A stretch of 64,000 bases of DNA from Limnobacter humi (GCF_024518835.1 NZ_JANIGO010000003.1:1-64000), one strand, 5' to 3'. Positions 32,139 to 41,816 are shown, numbered from the stretch's first letter. The notes: generated from the sequence alone by a model not told the origin. Numbers and translations: made by a program.

Positions 32139-33320
32139 GTGAACACTGCACAACCCCGCCCCGCCGGACCATTGTGGTTGCTGGCTGAACTCACGTACCG
32201 TTGCCCACTGCATTGTGTATTTTGCTACAACCCGGTGGACTACACGCGCGAACAGACAGAGCTCAGCACGGAGGCCTGGAAAGACACCCTGAAACAAGCC
32301 CGCGCCTTGGGTGCGGTGCAACTTGGCTTTTCTGGCGGGGAACCACTGCTGCGGGACGACCTGGAAGAGCTGGTGGCCTACGGTCACAGTCTGGGTTATT
32401 ACACCAACCTGATCACCTCGGGCATCGGCCTGAAGCCTGCCCGCCTTGAGGCGCTGAAACAGGCGGGCCTGGACCACATTCAGGTGAGTTTTCAGGATGC
32501 CACTCAAGCGGCCAATGATGCACTGTCAGACACGAAAACATTTGCCAAAAAACTGGAGATTGTTCAGGCCGTGAAGGCTGCTGGCTGGCCCATGGTACTG
32601 AATGTGGTGTTGCATCGCTTAAACCTGGATCACATCGATGCCATCATCGAACTGGCCGAGAAGTTGGGCGTGGAATACCTGGAACTGGCCAACACCCAGT
32701 ACTACGGCTGGGCCTATCAGAACAAGGCTGCATTGATTCCAACCCATGAACAGCTTCGACATGCCGAAGAACGCGTTCAGGTGTGGAGAGACAAACTGGG
32801 CAATGCCATGAAGCTGCTCTTTGTGGTGCCCGACTATTTTGAAAAAACCCCAAAGCCTTGCATGAGTGGATGGGGCAATGTGTTTCTCAGCATCAGCCCG
32901 GATGGCACCGCCCTGCCCTGCCAGGCCGCCCGCATGCTGCCAGGCTTTGACTTTCCAAATGTCAAAACCCACAGTGTTGAACACATCTGGTACGAATCCG
33001 ATGGTTTTACCCGCTACCGCGGCGACACATGGATGAAAGATCCTTGCCGTACCTGCCCCGACAAATCCAAGGACTACGGTGGTTGCCGTTGCCAGGCCTA
33101 CCTCATTACCGGCGATGCCACCCAGGCGGACCCGGTCTGCCACAAATCGCCTCACCATGAAAAAGTGGTGCAATTTGTGGAGCAGGCTCAACACATGAGC
33201 CCCAATGCCGGCATCTACAGAGTTCAGAAGGCAGCACAACAGCCTGGTGCGGCAATGACCGAGGCACCCGTGGTGTGGTATCGCAATGACGCCAATTCGC
33301 TGCACCTGAGCAAGTCCTGA
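32139..33320 (+). CDS. pqqE: PqqE, radical SAM/SPASM enzyme
   Basis: The protein of about 393 residues has the radical SAM motif C-x3-C-x2-C (YRCPLHCVFC), GFSGGEPLLRDD and a C-terminal SPASM region with many cysteines (CRTCPDKSKDYGGCRC; DPVC). It forms the carbon-carbon bond between Glu and Tyr of PqqA. A GTG at 32139 is used as start; an in-frame TTG at 32124, inside pqqD, is the alternative, and neither has a strong ribosome site. A tail after the SPASM region is a little longer than usual. Confidence 0.95.
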   Translation: MNTAQPRPAGPLWLLAELTYRCPLHCVFCYNPVDYTREQTELSTEAWKDTLKQARALGAVQLGFSGGEPLLRDDLEELVAYGHSLGYYTNLITSGIGLKPARLEALKQAGLDHIQVSFQDATQAANDALSDTKTFAKKLEIVQAVKAAGWPMVLNVVLHRLNLDHIDAIIELAEKLGVEYLELANTQYYGWAYQNKAALIPTHEQLRHAEERVQVWRDKLGNAMKLLFVVPDYFEKTPKPCMSGWGNVFLSISPDGTALPCQAARMLPGFDFPNVKTHSVEHIWYESDGFTRYRGDTWMKDPCRTCPDKSKDYGGCRCQAYLITGDATQADPVCHKSPHHEKVVQFVEQAQHMSPNAGIYRVQKAAQQPGAAMTEAPVVWYRNDANSLHLSKS

Positions 33321-33326
33321 TCAACC

Positions 33327-34100
33327 GTGTCCTGCAACTTGGTTCCCGCCCTGGCCTGCCACAACCTTCACTTTTCATGGGGTCCCAAGGCCACGCTTGA
33401 AGCGGTTGAATTCAACCTGCCCCCAGGCAGCCTGGTGGGGTTGCTCGGCCCCAATGGTGCCGGTAAAACCACATTGATCAGCCTGATTGCGGGCCTGATT
33501 CAGCCAGCCAACGGCCATGTTCACCTGCAGGGTCAGGATGTGCGGATACTGGGCCCCAAGGCACGCTCGCAGTTGGGTTTTGTGTTCCAGTCGGTGTCAC
33601 TGGACCGTTTCATGCGGGTGAGAGACAACCTGCATTTTGCAGCTGGTTTGCAGGGCCTGAGTCGCCACGCATCTGAACAACGACTGGAAGCCCTAACCAC
33701 TGTGTTCCCGATTGCTGACCTGTTAAACCGCACCGTGGCTGGCTTGTCTGGTGGGCAACAACGCCTGGTGGACATTGCACGAGCGCTGATGCACAACCCG
33801 GCGGTGCTGATTCTGGACGAGCCCACCAACGCACTGGACGTACCGTCCAGTCAAGCAGTGTGGAACACACTCAAGGCCCTGCAATTCGACAGCGGGCTGA
33901 CCATCCTCGTGGCCACCCACCGAATGGATGAAGCAGGCAGTTGCGATCAAGTTGTGTTTCTGAACCAGGGACGGGTGCACTGGCAGGGCACCCCCCAAGA
34001 GGCACTGGACCAAATGCCCAACCCGGAACTGACCAGCACGCGTGCCGTGAACCTGACCGACTGGTTTTTGTGGACGCTGGACCAGCGACAAACACCATGA
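33327..34100 (+). CDS. ABC transporter ATPase of the PQQ alcohol-oxidation system
   Basis: The 257-residue protein has Walker A (LLGPNGAGKTT), the Q loop (GFVFQ), the signature LSGGQQ and Walker B (AVLILDEPTNALD) with the H loop (VATHR). It starts with GTG 7 bp after pqqE. Such ATPase/permease pairs are recurrent in PQQ alcohol dehydrogenase clusters, where the transported compound is not known. It is coupled to the permease gene by a 4-bp overlap. Confidence 0.9.
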   Translation: MSCNLVPALACHNLHFSWGPKATLEAVEFNLPPGSLVGLLGPNGAGKTTLISLIAGLIQPANGHVHLQGQDVRILGPKARSQLGFVFQSVSLDRFMRVRDNLHFAAGLQGLSRHASEQRLEALTTVFPIADLLNRTVAGLSGGQQRLVDIARALMHNPAVLILDEPTNALDVPSSQAVWNTLKALQFDSGLTILVATHRMDEAGSCDQVVFLNQGRVHWQGTPQEALDQMPNPELTSTRAVNLTDWFLWTLDQRQTP

Positions 34101-34915
34101 TCACTGCATTTTATCGAGCAGTTCTATCCCGGGAGCTGCGCAAATTGATTCGTCAGCGCGACCGTTTGGCCGCTTCCCTGGTGAGGCCTTTGCTGTGGCT
34201 GTGGGTCATTGGTGGTGGTCTTCAAGCCCTGGCTGGGGCCGATTACAACATCCGGTTGCTACCCGGTGTTATGGCCATGACCATGCTCTTTGGCGGCATG
34301 ATCGGCGGCTTGTCCATTGCGCTGGACAAAGACGCGGGCACCATGCGACTGCTGGTCACCGCACCGGTTCACCCGGTTCATGTGTTGTTGTCCAAAACCT
34401 GCGCGGCCACAATCGGCGCACTGGTTCAAGCCAGCTTGTTGGGCCTTGTGCTGGTGTTGCTGGAAGGCCTGAATTGGGCTTTGCACCGGCTGGGCCTATC
34501 CCTCACACCCTGGTTTGGGTGGGTGGGGCAGTTCACGCTACCCCACCTAGGATTACTTGCGCTGGGTACAGCCCTGTGTGCATTCACCTGTGCAGCGCTC
34601 GGTGTGTTGTGTGGCGTGTTTTCAAAGACCATTGATGGCTTTGCCGTGCTGATGAATTTCGTGATCTTTCCAGTGTTTTTTTTCAGCGGTGCGCTGTACC
34701 CCACCCACGGCATGCCAGCTGCAGCACGCCTCGTGGCGCAGCTCAATCCATTCACCTATGGTGTGGACCTGCTTCGACATGCATGGGCCAGCCATGCCGA
34801 ATATCCCGTTGCCTTCAGCGTCTGGATTCTCGTGGGCAGTGCCTTGCTTTTGTTGGGTGTTGCGCATTGGAAATATCGGCTGGGCGGTGCGGCATACCCC
34901 CTTCAGCAAGCCTGA
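34097..34915 (+). CDS. ABC-2 type permease paired with the preceding ATPase
   Basis: The 272-residue protein has about six membrane helices and the ABC-2 pattern (LLPGVMAMTMLFGGMIGGLSIALDKDAGTM-like stretch; FPVFFFSGALYP near the end). It forms the membrane part of an exporter with the ATPase encoded just upstream. Its place at the end of the pqq operon suggests export of PQQ, an intermediate or a toxic product; this is inference. Confidence 0.88.
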   Translation: MITAFYRAVLSRELRKLIRQRDRLAASLVRPLLWLWVIGGGLQALAGADYNIRLLPGVMAMTMLFGGMIGGLSIALDKDAGTMRLLVTAPVHPVHVLLSKTCAATIGALVQASLLGLVLVLLEGLNWALHRLGLSLTPWFGWVGQFTLPHLGLLALGTALCAFTCAALGVLCGVFSKTIDGFAVLMNFVIFPVFFFSGALYPTHGMPAAARLVAQLNPFTYGVDLLRHAWASHAEYPVAFSVWILVGSALLLLGVAHWKYRLGGAAYPLQQA

Positions 34916-35061
34916 TTCATTGACAGACCGTCTAATTTATTTAATTACCAAAATACAACAATTTAACAAATTATAAGTAATTTACTGACACATTTCCGCA
35001 CGACCGTTCAGAATTCTGCTTACAATGGGCGCACATTCAGAACCACCTCCATGAGGAAGAC

Positions 35062-36351
35062 ATGAGCCCATTCCAACTTCGATCCCTCCCCGCCGCCCTG
35101 GCCCTGTTGTGTGCCGCAGGCACCGCTCACGCTGCAGGCTTTGCCCTTCTGGAACAAAATGCCAGCGGTGCTGGTGTCGCCTTTGCAGGCAAGGCCGCCA
35201 TTGGCGAAGATGCCAGCGCGGCGTGGTTCAACCCGGCATCCATGAGCCGCATCAAGGAGCGTCAGTTTGTGCTCGGTGCCCACTATGTGGATTTGAATGC
35301 GGACTTCAACACATCGAGCGTCACCTCGCCCCCGGGTCGCACAGGTTCTACCGGAAGCACCTCATTTGGCGATGTAGGCTACATCCCCAATTTTCACCTG
35401 GTGGTTCCGTACAACGACCAGATCAACTTTGGTGTATCCGTTACTGCCCCCTTTGGCCTGAAGACGGACTACGACCCCAACTGGGCTGGCCGCTTCCAAG
35501 GTGTGACATCCGACATCAAGTCCATCAACATTAACCCGTCGATGTCCTATCAATGGAACAAGGACTGGTCGGTGGGCGCTGGGATATCCGCACAAAAGCT
35601 GGATGCAAAACTGACCTCCAAGGTCAACTTTGCGCCGTTCGGCGGTTCAGAAGGATTGACCTCCATTGAGGGTGACGGTTGGGGTTACGGCTTCAACTTG
35701 GGTGTGATGGGTCAAATCACCCCAAATACCCGGGTGGGCTTGGCGTATCGTTCATCCATTGAAGAAGATCTGGAAGGCAACGTCACCTTCAGCAACGTGC
35801 CAGGCCCTGTGGCCACTGCGTTCTCCAACAGTGAGCTGACCTCCAAAATCCGCTTGCCAGCCAGCCTGGCCATTTCCAGCGTCACCCAACTGAACCCCAA
35901 GTGGCAATTGCTGACCGATGCCACCTGGACCGAGTGGAGCACCATCCAGCAGTTGGACTTCCAGCGCAAGAATGCAGCAGCGGGTGCGGCTGCCCTCACC
36001 CCGCAGGACTATGAATGGAAGAACACCTGGCGTTTCGCTGTGGGTGGGATTTACAAATACAACGACCACATCAATCTGAAAGGTGGTTTGGCCTACGACA
36101 TTTCACCCGTGCCGGATGAACGCCGCACAGTGCGCCTGCCCGATGAAGACCGCTACACACTGGCTTTGGGTTCCCAATACCTGATCGACAAGAAAACCAC
36201 GGTCGATGTCGCATTCCAATATGTGAAGCCCAAGAGCGCCAGCGTGAACCGCACGGAAGGCAGTGTTGCCACAGGTCAGCAAAACACCATTGTGGGCGAG
36301 GCCGACGGCCACGCTTATGTGTTGTCTGCCCAGTTGGCTTACAAGTTTTAA
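35062..36351 (+). CDS. FadL/OmpP1/TodX-family outer-membrane channel
   Basis: The 429-residue protein has a signal peptide (MSPFQLRSLPAALALLCAAG onward, cleaved near AHA) followed by GFALLEQNASGAGVAFAGKAAIGEDASAAWFNPASM, the FadL family start with its NPA kink. The rest is beta-barrel and the C terminus is YKF. These channels let hydrophobic molecules such as fatty acids or aromatics cross the outer membrane. It follows the pqq/ABC operon by 146 AT-rich bases, so it probably has its own promoter. It ends in a terminator. Confidence 0.9.
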   Translation: MSPFQLRSLPAALALLCAAGTAHAAGFALLEQNASGAGVAFAGKAAIGEDASAAWFNPASMSRIKERQFVLGAHYVDLNADFNTSSVTSPPGRTGSTGSTSFGDVGYIPNFHLVVPYNDQINFGVSVTAPFGLKTDYDPNWAGRFQGVTSDIKSININPSMSYQWNKDWSVGAGISAQKLDAKLTSKVNFAPFGGSEGLTSIEGDGWGYGFNLGVMGQITPNTRVGLAYRSSIEEDLEGNVTFSNVPGPVATAFSNSELTSKIRLPASLAISSVTQLNPKWQLLTDATWTEWSTIQQLDFQRKNAAAGAAALTPQDYEWKNTWRFAVGGIYKYNDHINLKGGLAYDISPVPDERRTVRLPDEDRYTLALGSQYLIDKKTTVDVAFQYVKPKSASVNRTEGSVATGQQNTIVGEADGHAYVLSAQLAYKF

Positions 36352-36370
36352 GCGTTGACGATACCAACAA

Positions 36371-36393
36371 AGCCCCGCAAGGGGCTTTTTTTT
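36371..36393 (+). terminator. Terminator of the FadL-type gene
   Basis: AGCCCC-GCAA-GGGGCT (36371-36386) followed by a T run is a typical intrinsic terminator 20 bp after the stop codon. Confidence 0.88.
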
Positions 36394-36437
36394 ATGGCCT
36401 TCATCCATGGGGGCCAGTTAAACCCTGAGGGAATTTT

Positions 36438-37682
36438 TTGGCGCAGCGCAGTACACTGGGCGCTTCCAACCGCCTTGCCCGCTTCATGAATACCGCCACA
36501 CCGCCAAAGACTGGCATCCTTCAACCCACACACCGCGCACAAGTGCTGTTTGCTGGCATTTGCGCGCTGTTGCTCACCGTTGGCATTTCCCGATTCGCCT
36601 ATACGCCGTTGTTGCCGGTGATGCGCACCGAAGCCGGGCTGAGCTACCTGGCCGGCGGCTGGCTGGCCACCTTCAACTATGTGGGATACATCGCCGGGGC
36701 TTTGTTGGCCGCCAATGTTGCAGACCTCACCACCAAATTTGTGTTGTACCGCATTGGCCTGGTGCTGGGCGTGGTCAGCACCTTTGCCATGGGCATGACC
36801 ACCGATCCGGTGCTGTGGTCCATCCTGCGGTTTATCGGGGGCTTGTCCAGCACAGCGGGCATGCTGCTGGCATCTGGCCTGGTGCTCAACTGGCTCATGC
36901 GACAAGGCCACAAACCCGAGCTTGGTTTGCACTTTGCCGGCGTGGGGCTGGGCATCATGCTGTCCGGCGCGGCCGTGGCCATCATGATTCCCCACCTGCA
37001 GTGGGATGCACAATGGATTGCGTTTGGCGTGTTGGCGATGATCACGCTGCTGCCAGCCTGGTTCTGGTTGCCAGCACCGCTGGCCGTTTCTGCTCAGGCT
37101 CAGGCCATGAGCCCACCGCCACCGTCCAGCAAAACATTGAACCTGCTGCTGGCGACTTATTTCTGTGCAGGTTTTGGTTATGTGCTCAGCGCCACATTCA
37201 TTGTGGCCATTCTGGAAAAACTGCCACTGCTGGCGGGCCGGGGCAGTTGGGTCTGGGTTATTGTGGGCTTGGCGGCAGCACCCTCCAGTTTTGTGTGGGA
37301 CAGGATCGCCCGGTCAACCGGCGTCATCGGTGCCCTGCTGATTGCGTATGTGTTGCAAATCGTCTCTATCGTTTTGCCGGTGATTACCGAAGGCGTTGCA
37401 CTGAACATTGTGAGTGCAATCCTGTTTGGCGGGACGTTTGTGGGCATTGTGAGTCTTACCCTGACCTTGATCGGTCGTTATTTTCCGGCCAATCCAGCCA
37501 AAGCCATGGCCAAACTAACCCTCAGTTACGGTGTGGCGCAAATTGCCGCCCCGGCCATGGCAGGTTACATCGCCGCAGCAACAGGAAGCTATTCCGGCTC
37601 GTTGTTGGTGGCCACTGGTGTGATGTTGGTGGGCACTGTCCTGTTGGTGCCACTGCGTCGGGACGAACTGGATCAGCGCTAA
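36438..37682 (+). CDS. YbfB/YjiJ-family MFS transporter
   Basis: The protein of 398-414 residues has 12 hydrophobic segments and the YbfB/YjiJ start (LTVGISRFAYTPLLPVMRTEAGLSYLAGGWLATFNYVGY). A TTG at 36438 has GAGGG seven bases upstream; the ATG at 36486 lacks a clear site but gives a normal N terminus. Substrates of this family are unknown. It stands alone between terminators in the PQQ region. Confidence 0.85.
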   Translation: MAQRSTLGASNRLARFMNTATPPKTGILQPTHRAQVLFAGICALLLTVGISRFAYTPLLPVMRTEAGLSYLAGGWLATFNYVGYIAGALLAANVADLTTKFVLYRIGLVLGVVSTFAMGMTTDPVLWSILRFIGGLSSTAGMLLASGLVLNWLMRQGHKPELGLHFAGVGLGIMLSGAAVAIMIPHLQWDAQWIAFGVLAMITLLPAWFWLPAPLAVSAQAQAMSPPPPSSKTLNLLLATYFCAGFGYVLSATFIVAILEKLPLLAGRGSWVWVIVGLAAAPSSFVWDRIARSTGVIGALLIAYVLQIVSIVLPVITEGVALNIVSAILFGGTFVGIVSLTLTLIGRYFPANPAKAMAKLTLSYGVAQIAAPAMAGYIAAATGSYSGSLLVATGVMLVGTVLLVPLRRDELDQR

Positions 37683-37707
37683 AAAAAAGCCCGGCATAAA
37701 GCCGGGC
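37681..37707 (-). terminator. Terminator for minus-strand transcription from the alcohol dehydrogenase
   Basis: GCCCGGC (37689-37695) and GCCGGGC (37701-37707) enclose ATAAA, with a run of eight A at 37681-37688 that reads as T on the minus strand. It lies about 230 bp beyond the alcohol dehydrogenase stop. The gap between holds a second hairpin with GGCGGCAACC and GGTTGCCGCC arms (37878-37919). Confidence 0.75.
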
Positions 37708-37935
37708 ATCAAAGACGCATTCGTTTTAGGAGACTCACAAACCGCTTCAACTTTCTTTGATCCCCAATCATGACCAAAGAAAGGTCCCAAGGAGCAATTT
37801 GATGAACACGTTTGCGTCGAGCAAGTTTCCTGCGGAGCAGGCAAGAAACTCGGGGGTGAAACAACATCCTTTACTGCGGCGGCAACCCCGATTCAACCAA
37901 AAACCAGAAGGTTGCCGCCTTGCTTGCCTACAAAA

Positions 37936-39681
37936 TTACTTGGACAGCTTGAACACCCACACTGAACCGCCCTGCTCCAGGTAGTTCACGCGCTTGGCCA
38001 CGTCACCGCCCCACAGGGGAACAGCGCCACCCCAGCCAGCCACAACGGCCACATACTGGTTGCCATCCTTGCCTTTCCAGGTCACGGGTGGTGCAACCAC
38101 GCCGGTTCCTGTCTGGAACTTCCACACTTCCTTACCGGTCTTGGCATCGGCAGCTTTCAGGTAGCCCTCAGGCGTACCCCAGAACACCAGGTTGCCACCG
38201 GTGGTCAGCACACCACCCCACAACGGCGCGTTGTTGGTGATTTCCCACTCGATCTTGCCAGTCTTGGGGTTCATCGCGCGCAGTGCGCCGATGTAGTCCA
38301 CGCCAGGCAATGTCTTGATGGTGAAACCAGCGCCCAGGTAAGCCGCACCTTTCTTGTAGGTGATGGGTTCGTTCCAGATTTCCATGCCCCACTCGTTGGC
38401 AGGCACATAGAACAGACCGGTGTCGGGGCTGTAAGCCATCGGCATCTGGTTCTTGCCGCCCAGGAAGGACGGTGCGGAGAACACAGTTTCACCCTTCTTG
38501 CCATCTTTGACCGTGGGGTCGCCAGGGCGGTTGGCTGGATCAAAAATCGGACGACCGGTCTTCAGGTCAACACCTTTGGCCCACGTGATTTTCTTCACGA
38601 AGGGGAAGGCATTTTCCAGCTTGCCGTTGTTCGCATCGATCACATAGAAGAAGCCGTTGCGGTCAGCTTTACCGCCCACCCGCTTGCCGTTCATGTCGAA
38701 GGTCACAAACTCGTTCACACCGTCATAGTCCCAACCATCGTTCGGTGTGCCCTGGTAGTGCCACTTGATTTGACCGGTCTTTACATCCACAGCAACGGTG
38801 GAGCAGGAGAACAGGTTGTCGCCAGGACGCATGTGGCTGTTCCATGGCGCTGGGTTACCGGTACCAAAGTAGGCCAAACCTGTCTTGGGGTCGTATGTAC
38901 CGCCCAACCAAGTGGCTGCACCGCCGGTCTTCCACAGGTCGCCCTTCCAGCTGGCGTTGGTGGTTCCTGAAACACCGTTCTCGATCTTGTTGCCGTCCTT
39001 GTCAAACTTGTAGCCCATGTGGCCTTCAACAGTGGGGCGCACCCACACCATTTGACCGGTTTTGGCGTCACGCGCTTCGACGCGACCTACCACACCAAAT
39101 TCACCACCGGACACACCCGTCAACACCAGACCGTTGGCGATGATGGGGGCAGCCGTGTTGGAGTAACCGGCAGCATAGTCGTCAATCTTGTCTTTCCAGA
39201 CCACCTTGCCGGTGTCCTGGTCCAGGGCCACCAACTGGGCATCCAGTGTGGAGAAGATCACCAGATTGTCGTACAACGCAGCGCCACGGTTCACCACGTC
39301 ACAGCAAGGCATGATGCCTTCGGGCAGACGGTGTTCGTATTTCCAGATCTTTTCGCCAGTTTCCGCATTCAGTGCATAAATGCGAGAATAAGAGGCTGTC
39401 ACGAACATCTTGCCGTTGTGAATCACGGGCTGGCTTTCCTGGCCACGCTGCTTTTCACCACCGAAGGAGAACGACCACACCGGTGTCAGCTTGTTGATGT
39501 TCTGGGATGTAATTTGTTTCAAAGGGCTGTAACGCTGTCCCTCTGTGCCCATGCCCCAAGACAGAATGTCTTCGGTGGACTTGGCATCGTTTTGAATCAT
39601 TGCATCGGTAACCCCGGCTGAGGCTACTGCCGGTGCAACCAGTGCGGCTGCCACCATTGCGCCAATCAGTGTCTTGCGCAT
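37936..39681 (-). CDS. PQQ-dependent alcohol dehydrogenase, predicted lanthanide type
   Basis: The 581-residue protein has a signal peptide ([20 protein letters not shown]), eight propeller repeats with tryptophan-docking motifs, and the vicinal disulfide C126-C127 ([10 protein letters not shown]) that sits on PQQ. Metal ligands are visible as E194 (GGEFG) and N276 (GTGNP), and W317-D318-Y319-D320 holds the catalytic base D318. The extra Asp two residues later is the mark of lanthanide-using XoxF and PedH enzymes; calcium enzymes have Ala or Ser there. It oxidises primary alcohols in the periplasm. It has its own sigma-54 promoter and activator site. Confidence 0.93.
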   Translation of the reverse strand: MRKTLIGAMVAAALVAPAVASAGVTDAMIQNDAKSTEDILSWGMGTEGQRYSPLKQITSQNINKLTPVWSFSFGGEKQRGQESQPVIHNGKMFVTASYSRIYALNAETGEKIWKYEHRLPEGIMPCCDVVNRGAALYDNLVIFSTLDAQLVALDQDTGKVVWKDKIDDYAAGYSNTAAPIIANGLVLTGVSGGEFGVVGRVEARDAKTGQMVWVRPTVEGHMGYKFDKDGNKIENGVSGTTNASWKGDLWKTGGAATWLGGTYDPKTGLAYFGTGNPAPWNSHMRPGDNLFSCSTVAVDVKTGQIKWHYQGTPNDGWDYDGVNEFVTFDMNGKRVGGKADRNGFFYVIDANNGKLENAFPFVKKITWAKGVDLKTGRPIFDPANRPGDPTVKDGKKGETVFSAPSFLGGKNQMPMAYSPDTGLFYVPANEWGMEIWNEPITYKKGAAYLGAGFTIKTLPGVDYIGALRAMNPKTGKIEWEITNNAPLWGGVLTTGGNLVFWGTPEGYLKAADAKTGKEVWKFQTGTGVVAPPVTWKGKDGNQYVAVVAGWGGAVPLWGGDVAKRVNYLEQGGSVWVFKLSK

Positions 39682-39781
39682 CTTGAATTTCTCCTCTCTC
39701 TTGTCGTTGCTTGTCTGTCGTTGCTGAACTGAGGTTTAACGTCCGATGTTCATCACACCAGACGACCCGAGAAACCTTTTC

Positions 39782-39796
39782 GCAAGCTTCGTGCCA
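39782..39796 (-). promoter_or_regulatory. Sigma-54 promoter of the alcohol dehydrogenase
   Basis: On the minus strand TGGCACGAAGCTTGC (39796 down to 39782) is an exact match to TGGCACG-N4-TTGC. It lies 100 bp upstream of the start codon. Confidence 0.88.
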
Positions 39797-39849
39797 ATCC
39801 GAGTACTTCTTCTAAATTGAACACCCCGACACACAATCGACGCTCAAAG

Positions 39850-39866
39850 TGTTCCAGATTGAAACA
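39850..39866. promoter_or_regulatory. Activator site upstream of the alcohol dehydrogenase (reference 17-mer)
   Basis: TGTTCCAGATTGAAACA has half-sites TGTTCCA and TGAAACA around three bases. It lies 54 bp upstream of the -24 element. Near-identical 17-mers precede pqqA and the second quinoprotein gene. Confidence 0.75.
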
Positions 39867-39889
39867 CCTGACACACCCCTGTTCCACGC

Positions 39890-40894
39890 TCACGGGTTCC
39901 GCAAAGCAGCCCTTTCATAGGCGGGGTACAGGTTGGTCACATTGCGATAAAACTCGGCGGGATAGGCCGCGAAGCGACGAAACCGCTCCGGGGCGCCGGC
40001 TTGCATCACATCGTTGATTTCCGCCCCAGACCGCGCAGCCGCCGTCAAACGGCCGTCCAGCCAGGTCAGGTAATCCAGGGTCTGGTCGATGGCCTCAGTA
40101 CCCTTGGAAATGGGACCATGACTGGGTATAACCATCGAGGGTTTCAGGTCTTTCAAAACCCGCAGACTTTCAATCCACGGTTGAAGCTGTGCATGGGGTG
40201 TGGTCACAATCCGGTTGTGAAATACCAAGCCGCCCGCCCACATCAATCCACTGTCCCGATCAAACACCACCAGGTCCGACGCTGTGTGCCCTTTCAGTTC
40301 GAGCAACGTGAGTTGGCGCCCGGCCATCTCCACGTTTCCGTTTGTTTGAATGCCGGGCTTGGGAATCACCGTCTGGGTGCCTTTCATCCAGTCGCCACAC
40401 AAGCGGAACAAATTGTCCTCATAGGCTTTGCCCTCGGCCGCAATGCCCTGTGCCGTGCCCGGTGTGGCATTCAGTGTGTTGGCCGGATAAGCCTGGTTGC
40501 CCATGAAATAGTCGGGATGCAAATTGAGCGCAATGACCTGCAACACCGGTTTTCCGCCAGTCACGCGGTCGATCAAGGCGCGCTGCTGCTCGCCGTACAA
40601 CCGGGATGTGCCCGTGTTGATCACCACCACGCCGCGGTCGGTTTGCAAAAAACCGGTGTTGATGATGTTGCAGCCGTTGGCTTGGCTGAAGTCATCATTG
40701 GCACCCGCAATCAAATGCCAGCCGCGCCCCAGGTCGGTTGCTTTCAGGTCATAGTCCAACCGCGCTTTGTCGGCCCGGGGCTGGGCCACCACCGGTAAAT
40801 CTGGCAAATCCGCCGCATGGGCATTCATGACCGGCAATACAATCATGGATACCCGCACGGCCAACTGTGCCAAGCGCAGAGCGGGACGACTCAT
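39890..40894 (-). CDS. Quinoprotein-relay metallo-beta-lactamase-fold protein (SoxH-like)
   Basis: The 334-residue exported protein (signal ending MNAHA) has the MBL layout: RGVVVINTG, then NLHPDYFMGNQAY, KGHTASDLVVF and VIPSHGPI. Compared with H-x-H-x-D-H, the first His is Asn and the last is Tyr, as in the SoxH-related relay proteins found beside PQQ dehydrogenases. The other His residues are kept, so metal binding is possible. It overlaps the SoxYZ-like gene by 4 bp and lies just upstream of the alcohol dehydrogenase in the same direction. Function in the quinoprotein system is unproven. Confidence 0.8.
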   Translation of the reverse strand: MSRPALRLAQLAVRVSMIVLPVMNAHAADLPDLPVVAQPRADKARLDYDLKATDLGRGWHLIAGANDDFSQANGCNIINTGFLQTDRGVVVINTGTSRLYGEQQRALIDRVTGGKPVLQVIALNLHPDYFMGNQAYPANTLNATPGTAQGIAAEGKAYEDNLFRLCGDWMKGTQTVIPKPGIQTNGNVEMAGRQLTLLELKGHTASDLVVFDRDSGLMWAGGLVFHNRIVTTPHAQLQPWIESLRVLKDLKPSMVIPSHGPISKGTEAIDQTLDYLTWLDGRLTAAARSGAEINDVMQAGAPERFRRFAAYPAEFYRNVTNLYPAYERAALRNP

Positions 40895-41748
40895 GGCTGC
40901 ACCTGCGCGTCAATGCGGTTGCCATTGTTATCACGGCCAACCAAACTCACCGGTCCTGCTGGTTTACGATCAAAGTCGAAGGAGAACAGCGGGTTTTCCG
41001 ACACCGGCTCAAAAGGATAGAGGCGTGCCAATACCTGCTGGCGGCTGTCCTGCAAGGTCAACTCTTCAATGTAAAAAGCCGGTACCCCAGCCACCAAACC
41101 CGTGTCCATGGGGTGCGACACTTGCACCCGCAGGCGTGCACTGTGTCGCAATTCATTGGGGTCGAACAGTTTGCCCGCCACCTGGTTCAGGGTTTTGGGC
41201 CAACTCCCGTCCGCGCGAGTTGCACCCGGCACGGTACACCCCCCGCCAGAGGCCTCAATGTGGGCATAGCCCACGTGCCAGACGTTGTCGGGCGTTAAAG
41301 CGGCCACGCGAATGGGACTGGCCTGTTCCAACTTGAAACGGAAACTCAATGCAGGCTTTGTTTTGACCGGCACAAATTCCAGCACCTTGCGAATCGGATT
41401 TCGATCCACCAGGACCATGATTTTTTTTACCTCACCCAATGCCGACGCGTCAAAACTCACAGGCACATTCATCGCATCTTCAGCAAACAGCGGCACCGTG
41501 ACTTTGATGGCTGAGTCAAACTGTGAACGGGCATTGGCCCCCAAGTATTGGTTTTTCAAATCGGGCCATTGCATGGAGCCCAGCGGATCGCCGCCGGTGA
41601 GCTGCAGGTCTACCGATTGGTTGGATTCAAGCGCCCAGACGGGGCATGGCCCGAAAATCGCAAGCACACAGAGCAAGACAGCGCACGGGTGGATACGCTT
41701 TGCAGCAAGTGCCAAGCGCTCTGCGAATATACTGATGGTGGTATTCAT
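40891..41748 (-). CDS. Quinoprotein-associated SoxYZ-like carrier
   Basis: The 285-residue protein has a signal peptide (ending near PVWA) and two parts. The first is SoxY-like and ends with the motif ASGGGCTVPG, whose Cys (like SoxY's swinging-arm cysteine) could carry a substrate. The second is SoxZ-like (RVQVSHPMDTGLVAG). This fused form occurs next to PQQ alcohol dehydrogenases together with a SoxH-like MBL protein, as here. A sigma-54-like promoter lies upstream. The carried group is unknown. Confidence 0.85.
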   Translation of the reverse strand: MNTTISIFAERLALAAKRIHPCAVLLCVLAIFGPCPVWALESNQSVDLQLTGGDPLGSMQWPDLKNQYLGANARSQFDSAIKVTVPLFAEDAMNVPVSFDASALGEVKKIMVLVDRNPIRKVLEFVPVKTKPALSFRFKLEQASPIRVAALTPDNVWHVGYAHIEASGGGCTVPGATRADGSWPKTLNQVAGKLFDPNELRHSARLRVQVSHPMDTGLVAGVPAFYIEELTLQDSRQQVLARLYPFEPVSENPLFSFDFDRKPAGPVSLVGRDNNGNRIDAQVQP

Positions 41749-41801
41749 GGTGTACTGCCCCCTCGGGTGCTGCTGTTTTGATTGTATGGCCAATCAGGCA
41801 A

Positions 41802-41816
41802 GCAATCGACATGCCT
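41802..41816 (-). promoter_or_regulatory. Possible sigma-54 promoter of the SoxYZ-like gene
   Basis: On the minus strand AGGCATGTCGATTGC (41816 down to 41802) keeps GG, GC and the spacing, with T following. No activator site is obvious nearby, so this is weaker than the others. Confidence 0.5.

Noticed and set aside
30062-34915. A pqqF protease gene in the pqq operon
   Set aside because: No zinc-peptidase motif (H-x-x-E-H) is found in the operon; the activity must come from elsewhere, as is common.
37757-37984. Small plus-strand frame with a good ribosome site (AAGGAGCAATTTG before ATG near 37802)
   Set aside because: It runs into the 3' end of the alcohol dehydrogenase gene, its sequence has no clear fold, and the region holds a hairpin. 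Not enough support to call it a gene.
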